A stretch of DNA of 64,000 bases from Silurus meridionalis (lineage: Eukaryota; Chordata; Actinopteri; Siluriformes; Siluridae): positions 16,452,632-16,516,631 of the forward strand of contig NC_060885.1 in the NCBI RefSeq assembly GCF_014805685.1, given 5' to 3'. The notes under the pieces are model-generated. The model made no database searches. It saw only the letters and a program-made list of their open reading frames with translations, and had not been told where the DNA came from. Shown in pieces: positions 53,222-64,000 of this stretch. Each line of letters opens with the position of its first letter. The first letter of the stretch is position 1. The translations under genes were made by a program, and so were the position numbers.

Positions 53222-53803
53222 TGAAGTATAGAGAAGGTCAGAAGGAGTTACATTGTGTATTTGTGGATTTAGAGAAAGCATATGACAGGGTGCCGAGAGA
53301 GGAGTTGTGGTATTGTATGAGGAAGTCAGGTGTGGCAGAGTAGTATGTGAGGGTGTTGCAGGACATGTATGAAGACAGTGTGACAGCAGTGAAGTGTGCA
53401 GTGGGAACGACAGACTGGTTCAAGGTGAAGGTCGGACTGCATCAAGGTTCGGCTCTGAGCCCTTTCTTGTTTGCAGTGGTGATGGAAAGGTTTACGGACG
53501 AGGTCAGACAGGAGTCTCCATGGACTATGATGTTTGCGGATGATATTGTGATTTGTGGTGAGAGTAGGGAGCAGGTTGATAAGAGCCTGAAGAGGTGGAG
53601 ATATGTGCTGAAGAAAAGGGTAATTAAAAGTCAGTAGAAGTAAGATAGAGTACATATGTGTGAATGAAAGGGAGGGCAGTGGAGTGGTGCGGTTGCAGGG
53701 AGAAGAGGTGGAGAAGGTGGAGGAGTTTAGATACCTGAGGTGCAAAGTAATGAAGAGTGTGTTAGAGAAGTGAAGAAAAAAAGAGTGCGGGCAGGGTGGA
53801 GTA
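53222..53803 (+). pseudogene. LINE reverse transcriptase fragment (RTE-like non-LTR retrotransposon)
   Basis: The translated sequence carries consecutive reverse-transcriptase motifs. These are FVDLEKAYDRVPRE (palm motif A, from about 53260); a GLHQGSALSPFLFAVVMERF block (motif B region, about 53437-53496); the FADD active-site box at 53533-53544; and, after a frameshift near 53622, EYICVNEREGSG and EEVEKVEEFRYL. An in-frame TAG at 53341-53343 and a terminal TAG at 53635 break the frame. A deletion near 53745 removes part of the YLGS-type motif. The fragment starts and stops abruptly, so the endonuclease domain, the 3' part and the UTRs are missing. Clade assignment (RTE/BovB-like) is from memory of similar fish copies. 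It belongs to a cellular retrotransposon and is non-functional. Confidence 0.85.
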
Positions 53804-54028
53804 ATAATCATTGGAATCTGTGGCATTTTACATAATTATTCTCATATCCATGCAAAGGGTATCACAGTGGCAGCCGTGCTGCAGCTTTATTTTCAGTAGT
53901 TTGGTCCTGATCTCTGGACTCTATGTACACAATTTAGCATATTCTTCTAACGACTGACCATCTGGGTTCTCTGGTTTCCTCTCACCTTTTAAATGATAGC
54001 CTGGCTATGATATATTATCCTGGATGTG

Positions 54029-54031
<3 letters not shown>

Positions 54032-54115
<84 letters not shown>
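54032..54115. repeat. Compound (GT)n(GA)n microsatellite
   Basis: About 23 GT units (54032-54078) pass directly into about 19 GA units (to 54115). Confidence 0.97.
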
Positions 54116-54118
<3 letters not shown>

Positions 54119-54609
54119 CATGATGCTCTGCAGGTAACTGGCCTCCCATTCAAAGTTTATTTCCGTCTCGCTCCCAGTGTTCCCAGGACAAGCTATTTTC
54201 CCCCAACAGCACCAGGATCCACCAGTTACTGAAGATGAATGAGTGAATGTATTTTCCATATCAGTAATAAGCATCAAAGCAGACCTAGGAAATAGCGCCC
54301 TCGTGTGGAAACACAATATAACAATTAGACCACCTAAGTGGAAAGAGTTCACAGGGACTGGGTTTGCAAGTACTGTATGTAAAAAAATACACACTTGGAC
54401 TACCAAATGGTTTGTAATGGAGTGTGACTTGTGGTAGAAAGATGGATTAAAGTAGGTAGATAGGTTTAATCAGTACTTTTGGTTTGTTTTAGAGTTTTAA
54501 GGCTTTTCGTTTCAAACCAAAAGGGATTACATAATTGTGTGCAAATCTAGCAGATTAAATAGATTATGTGGTTTATAATCGGTCCACTTTGCTGTTTATA
54601 TAAAAAAAA
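54116..54609. other. Non-coding stretch upstream of the promoter
   Basis: No gene is recognised. The open frames at 54005-54406 and 54243-54437 oppose each other and have no domains. Confidence 0.5.
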
Positions 54610-54613
54610 TGCG

Positions 54614-54683
<70 letters not shown>
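54610..54683. repeat. (GC)4(AT)n junction
   Basis: A short alternating GCGCGCGC is followed at once by about 32 AT units. It lies roughly 80 bp left of the CpG-rich promoter region. Alternating GC can adopt Z-DNA and alternating AT can extrude a cruciform. Confidence 0.95.
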
Positions 54684-54685
<2 letters not shown>

Positions 54686-54928
54686 TGTATAATCACTTTG
54701 AACAGTTGATCCCATTCGAGGGACAAAAAATGTTCCTTTGAATTCTACACGTCTCTCTGCCGCTCCTCTTGCGCTCACTTCGTCGGTGTATGTGCGCGTG
54801 TGCGTGTGCGCGCGGAGCAGAGCTGCTCTCTGATTGGCTGATGGAGAGCTGGCAGTTCAGAGTCGCTGCTCGTGTTTACTCCTCGAGCGAGCGTACACCG
54901 TGCAGGAGAGACGGCGCGCGCTCGGAGG

Positions 54929-54946
54929 ATGGACGCACACAGATAA
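54929..54946 (+). other. Upstream ORF of five codons
   Basis: ATG GAC GCA CAC AGA TAA (MDAHR-stop) lies in the presumed 5' UTR. After it there is no other ATG until the main start at 55303, so if transcription begins upstream of 54929 this is the only intervening start. Translational repression by it is inference. Confidence 0.4.
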
Positions 54947-55302
54947 CAGCAGGCACCTGCCGAGGCTCTTTTCTAACCTACAGAAACGCGTTGTTCCCTT
55001 CTATCTTCTCCTGTGGCGTATTGCAGTTCGGTCCTGTGGATAAACATTGACGAATTGCGGTACATTTCGGGGACTTTTTGAACTTTTACGCACGCGCTTT
55101 GCTGCTGAACATCCTCGCCAAGTGGAACTGTTTGTGAAAGTTTGACGACGCACAGAGCGGCTACGGAAGAATATACTCGCTCTCTTGTTTGTGTAATTTA
55201 TTCATTTGGAGGAAATTAACACTCACCTTGAAGCTGAGAGCAGAGAGGACACATTTGCACACCGAGAGCGCCGCGTCTGCTGTACGCGCCACCTGAGCGA
55301 AG

Positions 55303-55393
55303 ATGCTGCTGTGTGTGTGCGGAGAGCGCGCGCCAGCTCCCGGCCCGCTGCTCGCGCTGCTGATCATCGGCGGAACCTTCGTGTGCAATGCAG
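55303..55393 (+). CDS. First coding exon: signal peptide of an unidentified secreted or type I membrane protein
   Basis: The ATG at 55303 has A at -3 (GCGAAGATGC) and is the first ATG after the short upstream ORF. The exon encodes 30 codons plus one base. Residues 1-14 form a short n-region with Cys and Arg/Glu. A hydrophobic core, LLALLIIGG (residues 16-24), follows. The small-residue ending VCNA at 27-30 suits signal peptidase cleavage near residue 30. A strong donor, CAG|GTAATG, closes the exon at 55393/55394, leaving a phase-1 intron, the phase usual after signal-peptide exons of Ig-, cadherin- and other domain-shuffled extracellular proteins. The reading frame itself continues open to 55545, but the donor and AT-rich sequence after it mark intron. 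The long intron and CpG promoter fit a neuronal or developmental receptor or adhesion gene. I cannot name it from this exon, and no further exon is recognised before the window ends. Confidence 0.7.
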
Positions 55394-55857
55394 GTAATGT
55401 ACTTCCTCTGTACGGTACCTGTAAAAAAAAAAAAAACAAACAAACAAAAAACCATGCATCACATTTGAATCGATTGCTTACGCTTCTTTATTATAATATA
55501 TTATTATTGTTGAGTTTTATTCGAAATATGCAATTATACAATTAACCAAAGTGGTATACTCAGTGTACCCAAAGAGCTAGTTGAAGATTTATTTCCTGCC
55601 CGACTTCTATGAAGATGCACTTGGCAACGACCCGATCTTGATAGCGAAGTAAAGCGAAGCTGATAAGTGTAAATGAATTCCTTTTGAATCAAGACCCTAC
55701 ACGATTTATTATCTCACACGTCCATCTGATGGAGCAGAGATTTAATGCGCTGTTTTTCCCCTCTGCAAATTCCTGCTAGTCCGGGTAAAAGTAAAAGATT
55801 ATAGTTATCAGGAATATACAATGCAGACAGCACGTGAAACCTGGAGGCTTTTTTTAA

Positions 55858-55859
<2 letters not shown>

Positions 55860-55911
<52 letters not shown>
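55860..55911. repeat. (TG)n microsatellite
   Basis: About 26 TG units, 470 bp into the presumed intron. Confidence 0.97.
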
Positions 55912-55914
<3 letters not shown>

Positions 55915-56331
55915 TCAGATTGTCAAAAAGGAGGTTATATTTTCACACAGGGCGAATTATTCAGGCCTGGGCTTTAATGTTCAGTCTGTGGTGAATGGAG
56001 AATGCATTTTTGCTGAGCACTTTTAAGAGAAGGAACTGATGTTTGCATTTATTTAGCGTGCAGTTTGTTTGCTTCCTCTGGCCATGAGCTGATTCCTGAA
56101 TGTGGTGGGGAGATGGGGAGCACTCTCAGTGTTTGTGAATGAGGAGAGAAATTTGGGCTACTTAAGAAGTCAGTGAAACCTCAGGGGTCGTGCTGTTCTG
56201 TTTTACTCTACAGTGCTTTATTGGCGTTATTTAAGTTGTGCTTTTTCAGTAAAGAATGGAAACGCAGTCAGATTCTTGTAGATTCAAGTTCATCTTTGGT
56301 GTCCTCGTGGCAAACAAACAAAAAGCAAGCA

Positions 56332-56355
56332 AAATAAATAAATAAATAAATAAAT
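56332..56355. repeat. (AAAT)n short tandem repeat
   Basis: About six AAAT units. Confidence 0.9.
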
Positions 56356-56439
56356 GAATGTAGAATATGTAGCCGTGTATGTAAAAATGTAGGAAAATGA
56401 GTGCATGAGATTATTCAGTCCTAGACCTATGCAATTTGT

Positions 56440-56443
<4 letters not shown>

Positions 56444-56477
<34 letters not shown>
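56444..56477. repeat. (TG)n microsatellite
   Basis: About 17 TG units. Confidence 0.96.
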
Positions 56478-56479
<2 letters not shown>

Positions 56480-57959
56480 GAAAGAGTGCATTTACTTTAT
56501 GGACATAATCCAACTATTTTAAATATCATTTGAATAGTTAAATGTGAAGAGAATTTTTTTCTTCAGTGTTCACCATGAAGCTTATTTCCTCCTGAACTTT
56601 CCATATACAGGCCTTTTTGCTGTTATGGCTTGGAGTAAAACCCAAACTCAAGAGACCAAACATGCTGACTACTTTAAATTAGTAATGACTTGTGGTTTGA
56701 CCTCAAGCACTGTAACTAAATAACACCCAAAAATCATAACCCCCTGCCTCTATTTTAAGGAGTTATAGATATAACCGCATATAGTTACACGGGTTAAACA
56801 TGCTCTCAAAGATCACTCTGGATGTGTTTTCCAAACCTGGTTGAGTAATAAAAATATTGCACATGCAAGTGGAAATTTAGTCTGTACAGAATTTTATTAG
56901 AGGAACAAGCTGGTCCAAAAGAAAAAATCTATTTACATCTGAATTGGAGTGCCTAAACAGATTTTGTACCTCCTGACAGGTTAATGCATAGGATCCCCCC
57001 ACCATGGTCAATTTTTGTTGCCTTTGTGTTGCCTGTTTACTCAAGGCACATTGAATCATCCCCCATCCCTCCCTCTCTTTACAATACTCCTCTGAAATAG
57101 CAGTATTTAACTATTTTGAAGATTTTATTGATATTAGTTTGTGTAAGAATCTCTACCATGACACGTTTTTTGCTTAGGATATCAAAACAATCTCTAAATA
57201 ACATTTGGAATTGTCTTTGTCTTGGGATTTTATAAGCTATTGAGTACTTTGACTTTGTATAAAAATAATATGTGGTACTTGAATAGGATGAAGTGTTGTA
57301 CGCAGCACATTTTGGTGCTCAGAGAAGCTTACATGAGTAGGAGCAATGATTTAAATCCCCTTCCCTTGTCTCCCTTGCTCTCCACTTTTAAAAGCAAATT
57401 TACTCAAAGGGAGCATTTGCAGACTTCCGCAGATTGTTTGACGGTTAAAGGAAAGAAAAAATTAGGTCCAGAGTCAAACTGGCACAGCTGCATGTAAACG
57501 GTGCAGAATGGTGCGTTTGTACGTGTTGTATTCCGAGTTTGTTTTGTCCCTGACTAAACAAATTAGTTGTTACTGATCACTTTTTAGCCTGTGCTTTCTC
57601 GTTAGAGTTACATGAGACCTGTTTAATTGGAGCAGTTTGTGCAACTCCCCAGCCGTTGTCCCTGGGCAGGCAACCTAGAAAAGCTGCTTATGCCGAATTA
57701 GAGGGCGTTGTTTAAAAATGAAATCGCTTGGATGGGAGGAAAAAAGGCTGACGATGAGCTGGACATTAGCAATTGGTTCTTGGTTGGGTCAAGGTTTGAG
57801 AGCGCTGCTGTCTTATCAGGTACAACTCTGTGTGTTCATCAATGTGACAGAGACGCCAACACTTATTTCAGTCCGTACAGCATCAGAGTCAAGACAGATA
57901 ACATATCATGTTCTATTCTGTCCAGTCGGTTCCTTTATTCTTCCTCTCGCCTCCTGCAG

Positions 57960-57960
<1 letters not shown>

Positions 57961-58003
<43 letters not shown>
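57961..58003. repeat. (TG)n microsatellite
   Basis: About 21 TG units, then GCGC. Confidence 0.97.
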
Positions 58004-58005
<2 letters not shown>

Positions 58006-58119
58006 TGAGTTCAAATTTCTTCTGTGAAACTGCTCCCTCATTGTTGACATACACATTAATTACCTAGACTGCCAGGAACCCATGTCTAGTTTCTCTGCCC
58101 CATCAGTCCCATCACTCAT

Positions 58120-58121
<2 letters not shown>

Positions 58122-58187
<66 letters not shown>
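58122..58187. repeat. (TG)n microsatellite
   Basis: About 32 TG units. Opposing VCVCVC and HTHTHT frames are artefacts. Confidence 0.97.
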
Positions 58188-58189
<2 letters not shown>

Positions 58190-59284
58190 ACATCTGAAAA
58201 AGAGATAAGAAAAGCATGTATGTGCATGCGTGTTGAGTGCATGTTTGTGTTTTTCACAAGAAAAATAATGGAATGGTAGATTTTAATCTCAGCATAAGAG
58301 CCAGTACAGTAAGTGTCTGGGGATTAGGCTTAAATGAGGAAGCTGCGGGAAAGAGGAACGGTGGGAAAAATAGTAGTTTTGTGACAGGCATGATACGATC
58401 CAATTAGTCCAAAAGCATATGTATTTGTCAGCAATTTATCTATTTATTTATTTATCTTTTTTTTTTCATATTATAGGTTTGCTATTTTGCTAGTCTATAT
58501 GCGTTTTTAAACATCAGCAAAACTATCATGATTTTCAAAGTGTATGAAACTATTGGTTGTTTTGTCCTCAATGAAGTGAAGTGTGTCCTTAAGTCTTTAA
58601 TCAGTTGAGAAAACGTTTGTCCCTCTCTGTATGGGCCATGTGAGTTGTGCTGTAGCGCTAGCTATGGGAAAATACTTTTTTCTTCTAGAACTGCTCTAGA
58701 AAGATTTGTGCTTGTGTGGTGTGTACAAAATGAGCCATAGTCCATTATAAGCACTTTTTATAGACAGCACAGGTTTTTAGAAAAGAATTGATGGCTTCTG
58801 AGAGACAGGTCCAGGAAGATGAGAACTTAGAAAGTAAACAGAACTGTTCAAACAAAATGTTCAAGGCAGAAAAAGATTGGAGAAAATGAAGAGGGCAGTC
58901 TTTTTTTTTTTTTTTAAGATGGAGCGATAGATAAAGTGAGATAGATAAGGATGGAGTGGGATTTCATATGTTCGTGAGCAGACTGGTAGGGAGTGCAAGT
59001 TGCAATGCTGGCTATGCATTAGTTTAATGGGAGCTTTGGGATAGAGAAGTGGATGGGTGGGGGTATTGGCGATCACGGGCATCCTACTCACTCTCCAATC
59101 CTGTATTATTCATCACAGCAAAGTGGCCCTTGTTAATATTTTAAATCTGTTTACGACTCTTTCAACCCTTTACATGGCAATGCACGTGTAAGCGAGTATA
59201 TGTGTCTGTGCTGTAGGAAACATTAGTACATAGTTTCATGTTAATAGGTGTTTTGGGATTTATTTATTATTATGTTTTGCATGT

Positions 59285-59450
59285 TCATAGTTATTTGGCA
59301 AATGCTTTTATCCAAAGTGACTCGTAGTTGAGGCGGGGAGAAAAGGGTTAATGGCCTTGTGCAAGGAGCTGGATTTGGGATTCGATCTCACAACCCTCGG
59401 AAAAGTACTGGAGAAGTATCAGCACTCAGCCACTACAGCAAATGTAAGAT
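59285..59450 (-). mobile_element. tRNA-derived SINE, minus strand
   Basis: In minus orientation the conserved SINE tail appears as GGCAAATGCTTTTATCCAAA followed by GTGACT (about 59,297). Further right come a GGGTTAATGGCCTTGTGCAA block and a B-box complement, GGGATTCGATC (59377-59387). An A-box-like complement lies in CACTCAGCCACTACAGC, near 59,425-59,440. The order (tail, body, B box, A box) is what a reversed tRNA-headed fish SINE should show. Confidence 0.7.
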
Positions 59451-59607
59451 GTAAATCCATCATTCTAATTACCTTTTCTTGACACCACGACCTAGCAGCG
59501 TTAGATTAAAAGTCAATACGATAGATACTGTGGTAAATGGTGCATATCTATCTGTGGATGTATATGATGGAGCAGTGTTAATGATGAGACACATGAAGGA
59601 TGAACAA

Positions 59608-59634
<27 letters not shown>
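59608..59634. repeat. (GA)n microsatellite
   Basis: About 13 GA units. Confidence 0.95.
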
Positions 59635-59638
<4 letters not shown>

Positions 59639-60003
59639 AAAAAACAGAAATAAAATGTGAGACGAATGCACCGAGATGGTGCCCGTTACATTTTAGATAT
59701 CCTTTATTGCAAAAAAAAAGAGCACAGTAGAAGGAGAGAGGAGAGAGAAGTCAGAAGCAGTGGCATTCAAGCATCATTAAGTCTCTGGCTCACTCCAGGA
59801 CGAAACGTGTAAAAAAAAGAGAGACATAGCAAAAGAGTGAAGGTTAGTAACTGATGAGCAGATCGTTGGGAGGAGATGTTTTTATTAAGGCGCTTGTCGA
59901 TGGCTAGAGCTCCACTTATTATTGGTGGACACTTTTAATGCTTTGCCAATACCGAACATATTGTGTGCTACAATAAATCTGCAACAAACAACAGAGAAAA
60001 AGA

Positions 60004-60005
<2 letters not shown>

Positions 60006-60048
<43 letters not shown>
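60006..60048. repeat. (GA)n microsatellite
   Basis: About 21 GA units. Confidence 0.96.
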
Positions 60049-60049
<1 letters not shown>

Positions 60050-60523
60050 CTGTATACAGATTGGTAGTTATGGAACAACTGAGAAAAGGAAAGCTAAATA
60101 AACAATGAGGCCTGAATTCCCACTGCTCTTGACTTTTCATATTTTTGATTGCCATCTTTATTATAGAGAGCGCTTATAGAGGGAATGGATTGTTGAATCT
60201 GGTGGCAAAAATTTTTTATTCGTTCCCTATTAGCAACAAACGTCCGTCTGAATGAGTGATGGGCATCACTGCAGCTGCTCGTAGCGCAAGCACAAAGACC
60301 ACACACTTATTCACTTGCCATCGTGTTCCCTAACACAGGCACGGGACGAATAGGAGAAGAGTGGATGAAACAGGAGGATGTTGAGGACACAGTGAGTTAA
60401 AAGGGTTAGGTGGAGGGGTGGATGACAGGAAAGAAAAGAAGGAGATTTTAATGAAGTGAAGATGAGCAGGGATGGATGAATAAGAAAAGAAGCTAGGGTT
60501 TTATGGCAGATGGATGGTGTGTA

Positions 60524-60563
60524 GGTGTGTGTGTGTGTGTGTGTGTATGTGTGTGTGTGTGTG
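60524..60563. repeat. (GT)n microsatellite
   Basis: About 20 GT units with one GTAT interruption. Confidence 0.95.
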
Positions 60564-63089
60564 GGAGGAGGGTCAGATGGGTGGAGAATGACAGGGTCTA
60601 CAGAAGAATGACTCGGTGGGGTGGCTTTGTGCCTGGCTTGAATGGAAGAGCTGGAAGAGACTCTCCTCTTGCACTGTGTGTGGGGTGAGGGGGTGATCCC
60701 ACACTCTCTACTTCTGAGAACGAGTGTGTATGTTTGTGTGTATTTACTTGGCCTCTGTTCTCTTTTCATAGTCACACTTCTATTCAGTCCTTACTGAACA
60801 ATAGGGCCCAGAGCTGGCATGTGAAACTTTGTATTCTTTTTCAAGCACTGTAGTTATGACAGGCCTTTTACAGTTTCTCTTGCACTATTTCTTCAGTGGC
60901 GGCAGCCGAATTAATAACTTTACTCTCCACAAAGAAAAGCTGTTTGACTTCCCGCAGTAGGAAACTACAGTCACAGTACAGTGGGTTCTGCAGCACACAT
61001 TCGAGCCAGCCCAAGTTTGTCTGGCTGGGGTTCTGTCTCTGTCTTTACTGCTTTAGAGGAATTTAGTGGAACAGCCTCGCACCTGTCAACACACTCAGAT
61101 CACTGCACGTCCTAATTACTGCCACCTCAAACTCATTAACTCCTGAGAATGAGCATGTCTTTCCTTATTCTGGTGAGCCATGTGTCTGCTGCTTTTAATT
61201 GTTCTGATATGCTTGATAGACTGATTTTGATTGAGAGGTGGATCCAAACTGCTCAGCAGGCGATACAGGCATGCAGGAGTAATCACCGTCAGGGATGGCT
61301 TTGTTCATTACACTCTGACCTAATGAATTTGGGCCCGTATAATACCATACGCATCATTTCAGCTTATTTTTGTATTTGCATATTTTCTCCTTCACATGGT
61401 CAAATTTATAATTTTTTGGCGAATATATAGTTCAGAAATCTGCTTGCTTCTACATTTACTATGCTAATCTACTTTTGGAGCAACAATGCTGCTGGTAAAT
61501 GTAAAAGAATATAAGTTTGAAAGGTTAGGTTTTATCACCCGAAGTTACTTGCAGCATTCAAACATGATCTTGATCATTGCCTCTTCACTCAACTCTTCTG
61601 TTCCTGCTCTTAAATGTGGAAATGTATTCAGCTGATTAATACAGTCAGTTTTGTACTGTTGACTACATTTTCACAGCTGTCAGTACAGCGTATGTAAGCA
61701 TTCTTTTATTTTTGATAATGATATGACAACACAGAAGAATTGCAGGCAGGTAGCATTCGTACACAAAAGGATTTTTTTTTTTACTTTGCACCCAATTCAT
61801 TATAACTGAAATCTATGTAACAACTTGAAAGCTTGACATTCACTGTAGGAGAAGTTTTTATATTCCATCACGAGCTTGAATTCTGGGTCTACAAGAGAAA
61901 CTTAAACTATATACAGGACATTTGTCTAATTGTTTGGTTTCGCAAGTACTAAAGCATTCAACTGCTAGTTACGGAATAATGAGCTTTTATGACGAGTAAC
62001 TAAATAATAGTTTAAAGGTTTGTATGGGATATTAAAGCATTCTCTCAGACTTCTGTCTTCCCAGGGAGCACTGGAGTCTACGGGGTTTCTGTAACTCATA
62101 CCCCCCACTGTTTTTAATATGCATTCAGAAAGCATTGCTGAACCACTCTTTAGGGTTCCATATGTCCTGCTGTGGCCATGTGACATTTTGGGGCCATGCA
62201 AATCTTTTTTTTTCTTTTTTTTTTTACATTTCTAGCTGGGTTTTTTTGCTTTCAAAGGAAACTCCTGACCAATCCTGGAGATTAGGCTATTTATGTAGGC
62301 CTGACACAGAGATGGTGGGAGAAATAATTGTGTGAGAAATAGAATCTTAAATAGTTTTGGTCATGCAGATGTTTAATTATAGAAGTCTTCATCAAAAAGC
62401 AGTTTTGCTTCTATCTAGTATGTAGACTATTTAGTCATGTTTCAGCCTCTGTGAGAACTTAGTGAGTGTAGCTTCTGGGTGTTTTGTCTAATCTGTCGAG
62501 TCTGTTTTTCTTTTGCATATACAATCGTTCTCTGTCTGTTTGCGCCTTTTTAGTGGTGTGGTGGTGGAGGTTTGGGTGGGTTGTGGGGGTCAGTGTTTGT
62601 GAAACGGCTTTTTAGAATGCAGCGTGGAGAATCCTATCACTATGAGTTTAATGTCTATTATGGCTTCCATCTGCCCTAAGGGGAGCCTTGTGGGTGGTGT
62701 CACTGGGGGGATGTGAGAGGAAGGTGAGAGTATTTATTAGGGTTCTGCTAGGGTATCCATGCCACTATGGGGAGGAGCCCTTAACACCCCGGAGAGGGCA
62801 TACACACAAACACATGCATGCTTATACACAGAGCAGCTGGTTTGTCATTGTTGTGGAGAATGTGTGCGTTGCTGGTCAGTGAAGTGTGATGGTGTGTGAT
62901 GAAAGAGTGTTACAAAGAGATGCACAGAAGACCTCACACGGTCATTTTCTGTTAAACAGCCAGCCTATTTCGCCCTACTGCTGCAATGGGGGAATTCTTT
63001 ACTGGTTTAACATATGAGTCAGGAAGGATGCACAAATATGAATGTGTTTTGGGTGAAAGTGTTACAACCACTACCGCACTTTAGAATAC

Positions 63090-63480
63090 AAATATATACC
63101 ATCCAATCACTTGGTACACAAGGAGTGCCTACATGCTTAAACATTCATGTGGCAGCTGCCCAATGCATGAAATCATGCAGGGTATAATGATTTTGACTAT
63201 GTTATGGTTGTTAGTGCTGTGCTGGTGAGATATTTTTGAAACTCCTAATCTTCTGGGTTTTTCCAGAATTCTGCTTTTTTGACAGAATGTTAAAGAAAAA
63301 AACATTCAGTTCTGCAGATAGAAATATTGATAAAAGTGCTCAGACAAGACTGTCCAGACTGGTTCAAATTGACAGGGATGTTATCCAAACAATCACTCTG
63401 TACAACTGTGGTGAGCAGAAAAGCATCTTTTATTGGAATGAATGGTTTATGAATAGTTTTAATGTTTTCTCTCAATATTT
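63090..63480 (+). mobile_element. Tc1-like DNA transposon fragment (family B)
   Basis: Recognisable family B blocks in order are: CATGTGGCAGCTGCCCAATG, CATGAAATCATGCAGG, a GATTTTGACTATGTTATGG block, CAGACAAGACTGTCCAGACT, GGTTCAAATTGACAGGGATG, and ATCACTCTGTACAACTGTGG followed by TGAGCAGAAAAGCATC. Only the 5' half of the element is present, without an intact frame. The small open frames at 63236-63487 and 63290-63475 fall inside it. Confidence 0.7.
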
Positions 63481-64000
63481 CACATAAAATAAATTATTTC
63501 ATGTTAACATTTGGCAGCATTTTCTAATGAATAATCTATTTTGTTCACCAGTTTCACCAGCGTTTCCACAAATCACTGTTTTCCTAATTCTGAAAATTGT
63601 TTGTGGTTCATGCCACTATGCATGCAGAATGCAGCTTGGTTGTTGTGTAGCACGGTTTTCTTTGATCCTAAATAAATAGCTAGAACTATATTTAGAATAT
63701 CCTGGCTTGTCAAACCACTATGAAATCCATTATGTTTAAAATGCATATTAGATGAAGACTTTTTTTTTTTTTTGCAAAAGTCAGCTATTTTTTTCTTACC
63801 TGACAAAAGAAATTCTTGCTTCTGGCTACTCTGTCCAATTCAAACTGGAGAGCTCCCTTAGTGGGAAGTCTACACTTTCTATGTGAGTCTAATCACTGGT
63901 TTTAGAATAGTGAGGCTTAATCCACCTGGAATTATACACCACTCTTTTTTCCTTTTCTGCAATCATTGTGATTGCTCATTTTCAGACTTCTAATTGCATC

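Larger units (their letters stand above)
54760..55410 (+). promoter_or_regulatory. CpG-rich promoter and 5' UTR region
   Basis: Abrupt rise in GC and CpG content, with many CGCG words (for example GTGTGCGCGCGGAGCAG near 54800 and GACGGCGCGCGCTCGG near 54911). An inverted CCAAT box, TGATTGGCTG, has ATTGG at 54833-54837. No TATA box is seen in the expected position, as is usual for CpG promoters. The start site probably lies within roughly 54,860-54,930, but that is inference. The region ends in the first coding exon. Confidence 0.65.
55394..64000 (+). other. Presumed first intron (incomplete)
   Basis: From the donor at 55394 to the window end the sequence is non-coding, with TG and GA microsatellites, a SINE, and a Tc1-like fragment. 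Base-balanced, repeat-free blocks at about 57,540-57,790 and 60,890-61,400 could be intronic regulatory elements. The ORFs at 57,708-58,067, 60,311-60,775 and 61,149-61,430 include simple repeats or have no recognisable domain. Confidence 0.55.

Noticed and set aside
53326..53826. 166-codon minus-strand ORF
   Set aside because: It is the antisense shadow of the reverse-transcriptase fragment on the plus strand, which carries the FVDLEKAYDRV and FADD motifs.
55394..55545. Continuation of the first-exon reading frame to 80 codons
   Set aside because: A strong CAG|GTAATG donor closes the exon at 55393. The remainder is a poly-A/AAAC-rich intronic sequence coding for Lys- and Asn-rich filler.
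60311..60775. 154-codon minus-strand ORF
   Set aside because: It is low complexity (Ser, Pro, His and Thr) around a GT repeat with no domain, within the presumed intron.

Overview
This is animal nuclear DNA, almost certainly from a teleost fish and probably an otophysan (catfish- or characin-like) species. The evidence is AT-rich non-coding sequence, about thirty long perfect microsatellites, an intron-bearing first exon behind a CpG-rich promoter, and fossils of typical fish repeats (Tc1/mariner elements, a tRNA-headed SINE, an RTE-type LINE reverse transcriptase). There are no bacterial-style gene clusters, rRNA, functional tRNA genes or CRISPR arrays. Repeat family assignments rest on recognition from memory, because no repeat library could be searched.

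Layout. Bases 1-54,600 look intergenic (or part of a very large intron). They hold decayed mobile elements: a possible hAT-like element (~3.95-5.0 kb); a Tc1/mariner fossil with a dead transposase and a SINE-like insertion inside it (~7.7-9.3 kb); four fragments of a second Tc1-like family (26.3, 42.8, 48.4 and 63.1 kb); a SINE (30.5 kb); a TIR-bounded non-autonomous element (31.8-32.5 kb); and a broken LINE reverse transcriptase (53.2-53.8 kb). Between them lie microsatellites and one 43-bp-unit minisatellite of about 21 copies (21.5-22.4 kb). Several unique, base-balanced stretches with homeodomain-type motifs could be conserved non-coding elements, but this cannot be tested from one genome.

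Bases ~54,760-55,393 are the only convincing gene start: a CpG-rich promoter with an inverted CCAAT box, a 5' UTR with a five-codon upstream ORF, an ATG at 55,303 in a good context, a predicted signal peptide, and a CAG|GTAATG splice donor at 55,393/55,394. The protein would be secreted or a type I membrane protein. I cannot identify it from 30 residues. From 55,394 to the window end the sequence reads as its first intron (at least 8.6 kb), with many TG/GA repeats, another SINE and a Tc1 fragment.

Nearly all open frames of 60-166 codons are chance ORFs or translations of simple repeats. I found no clear sign of a new multi-gene system. The items most worth a second look are the minisatellite, the AT-core palindrome at 11.2 kb, the homeodomain-site cluster at 40.1 kb, and the unidentified first exon.
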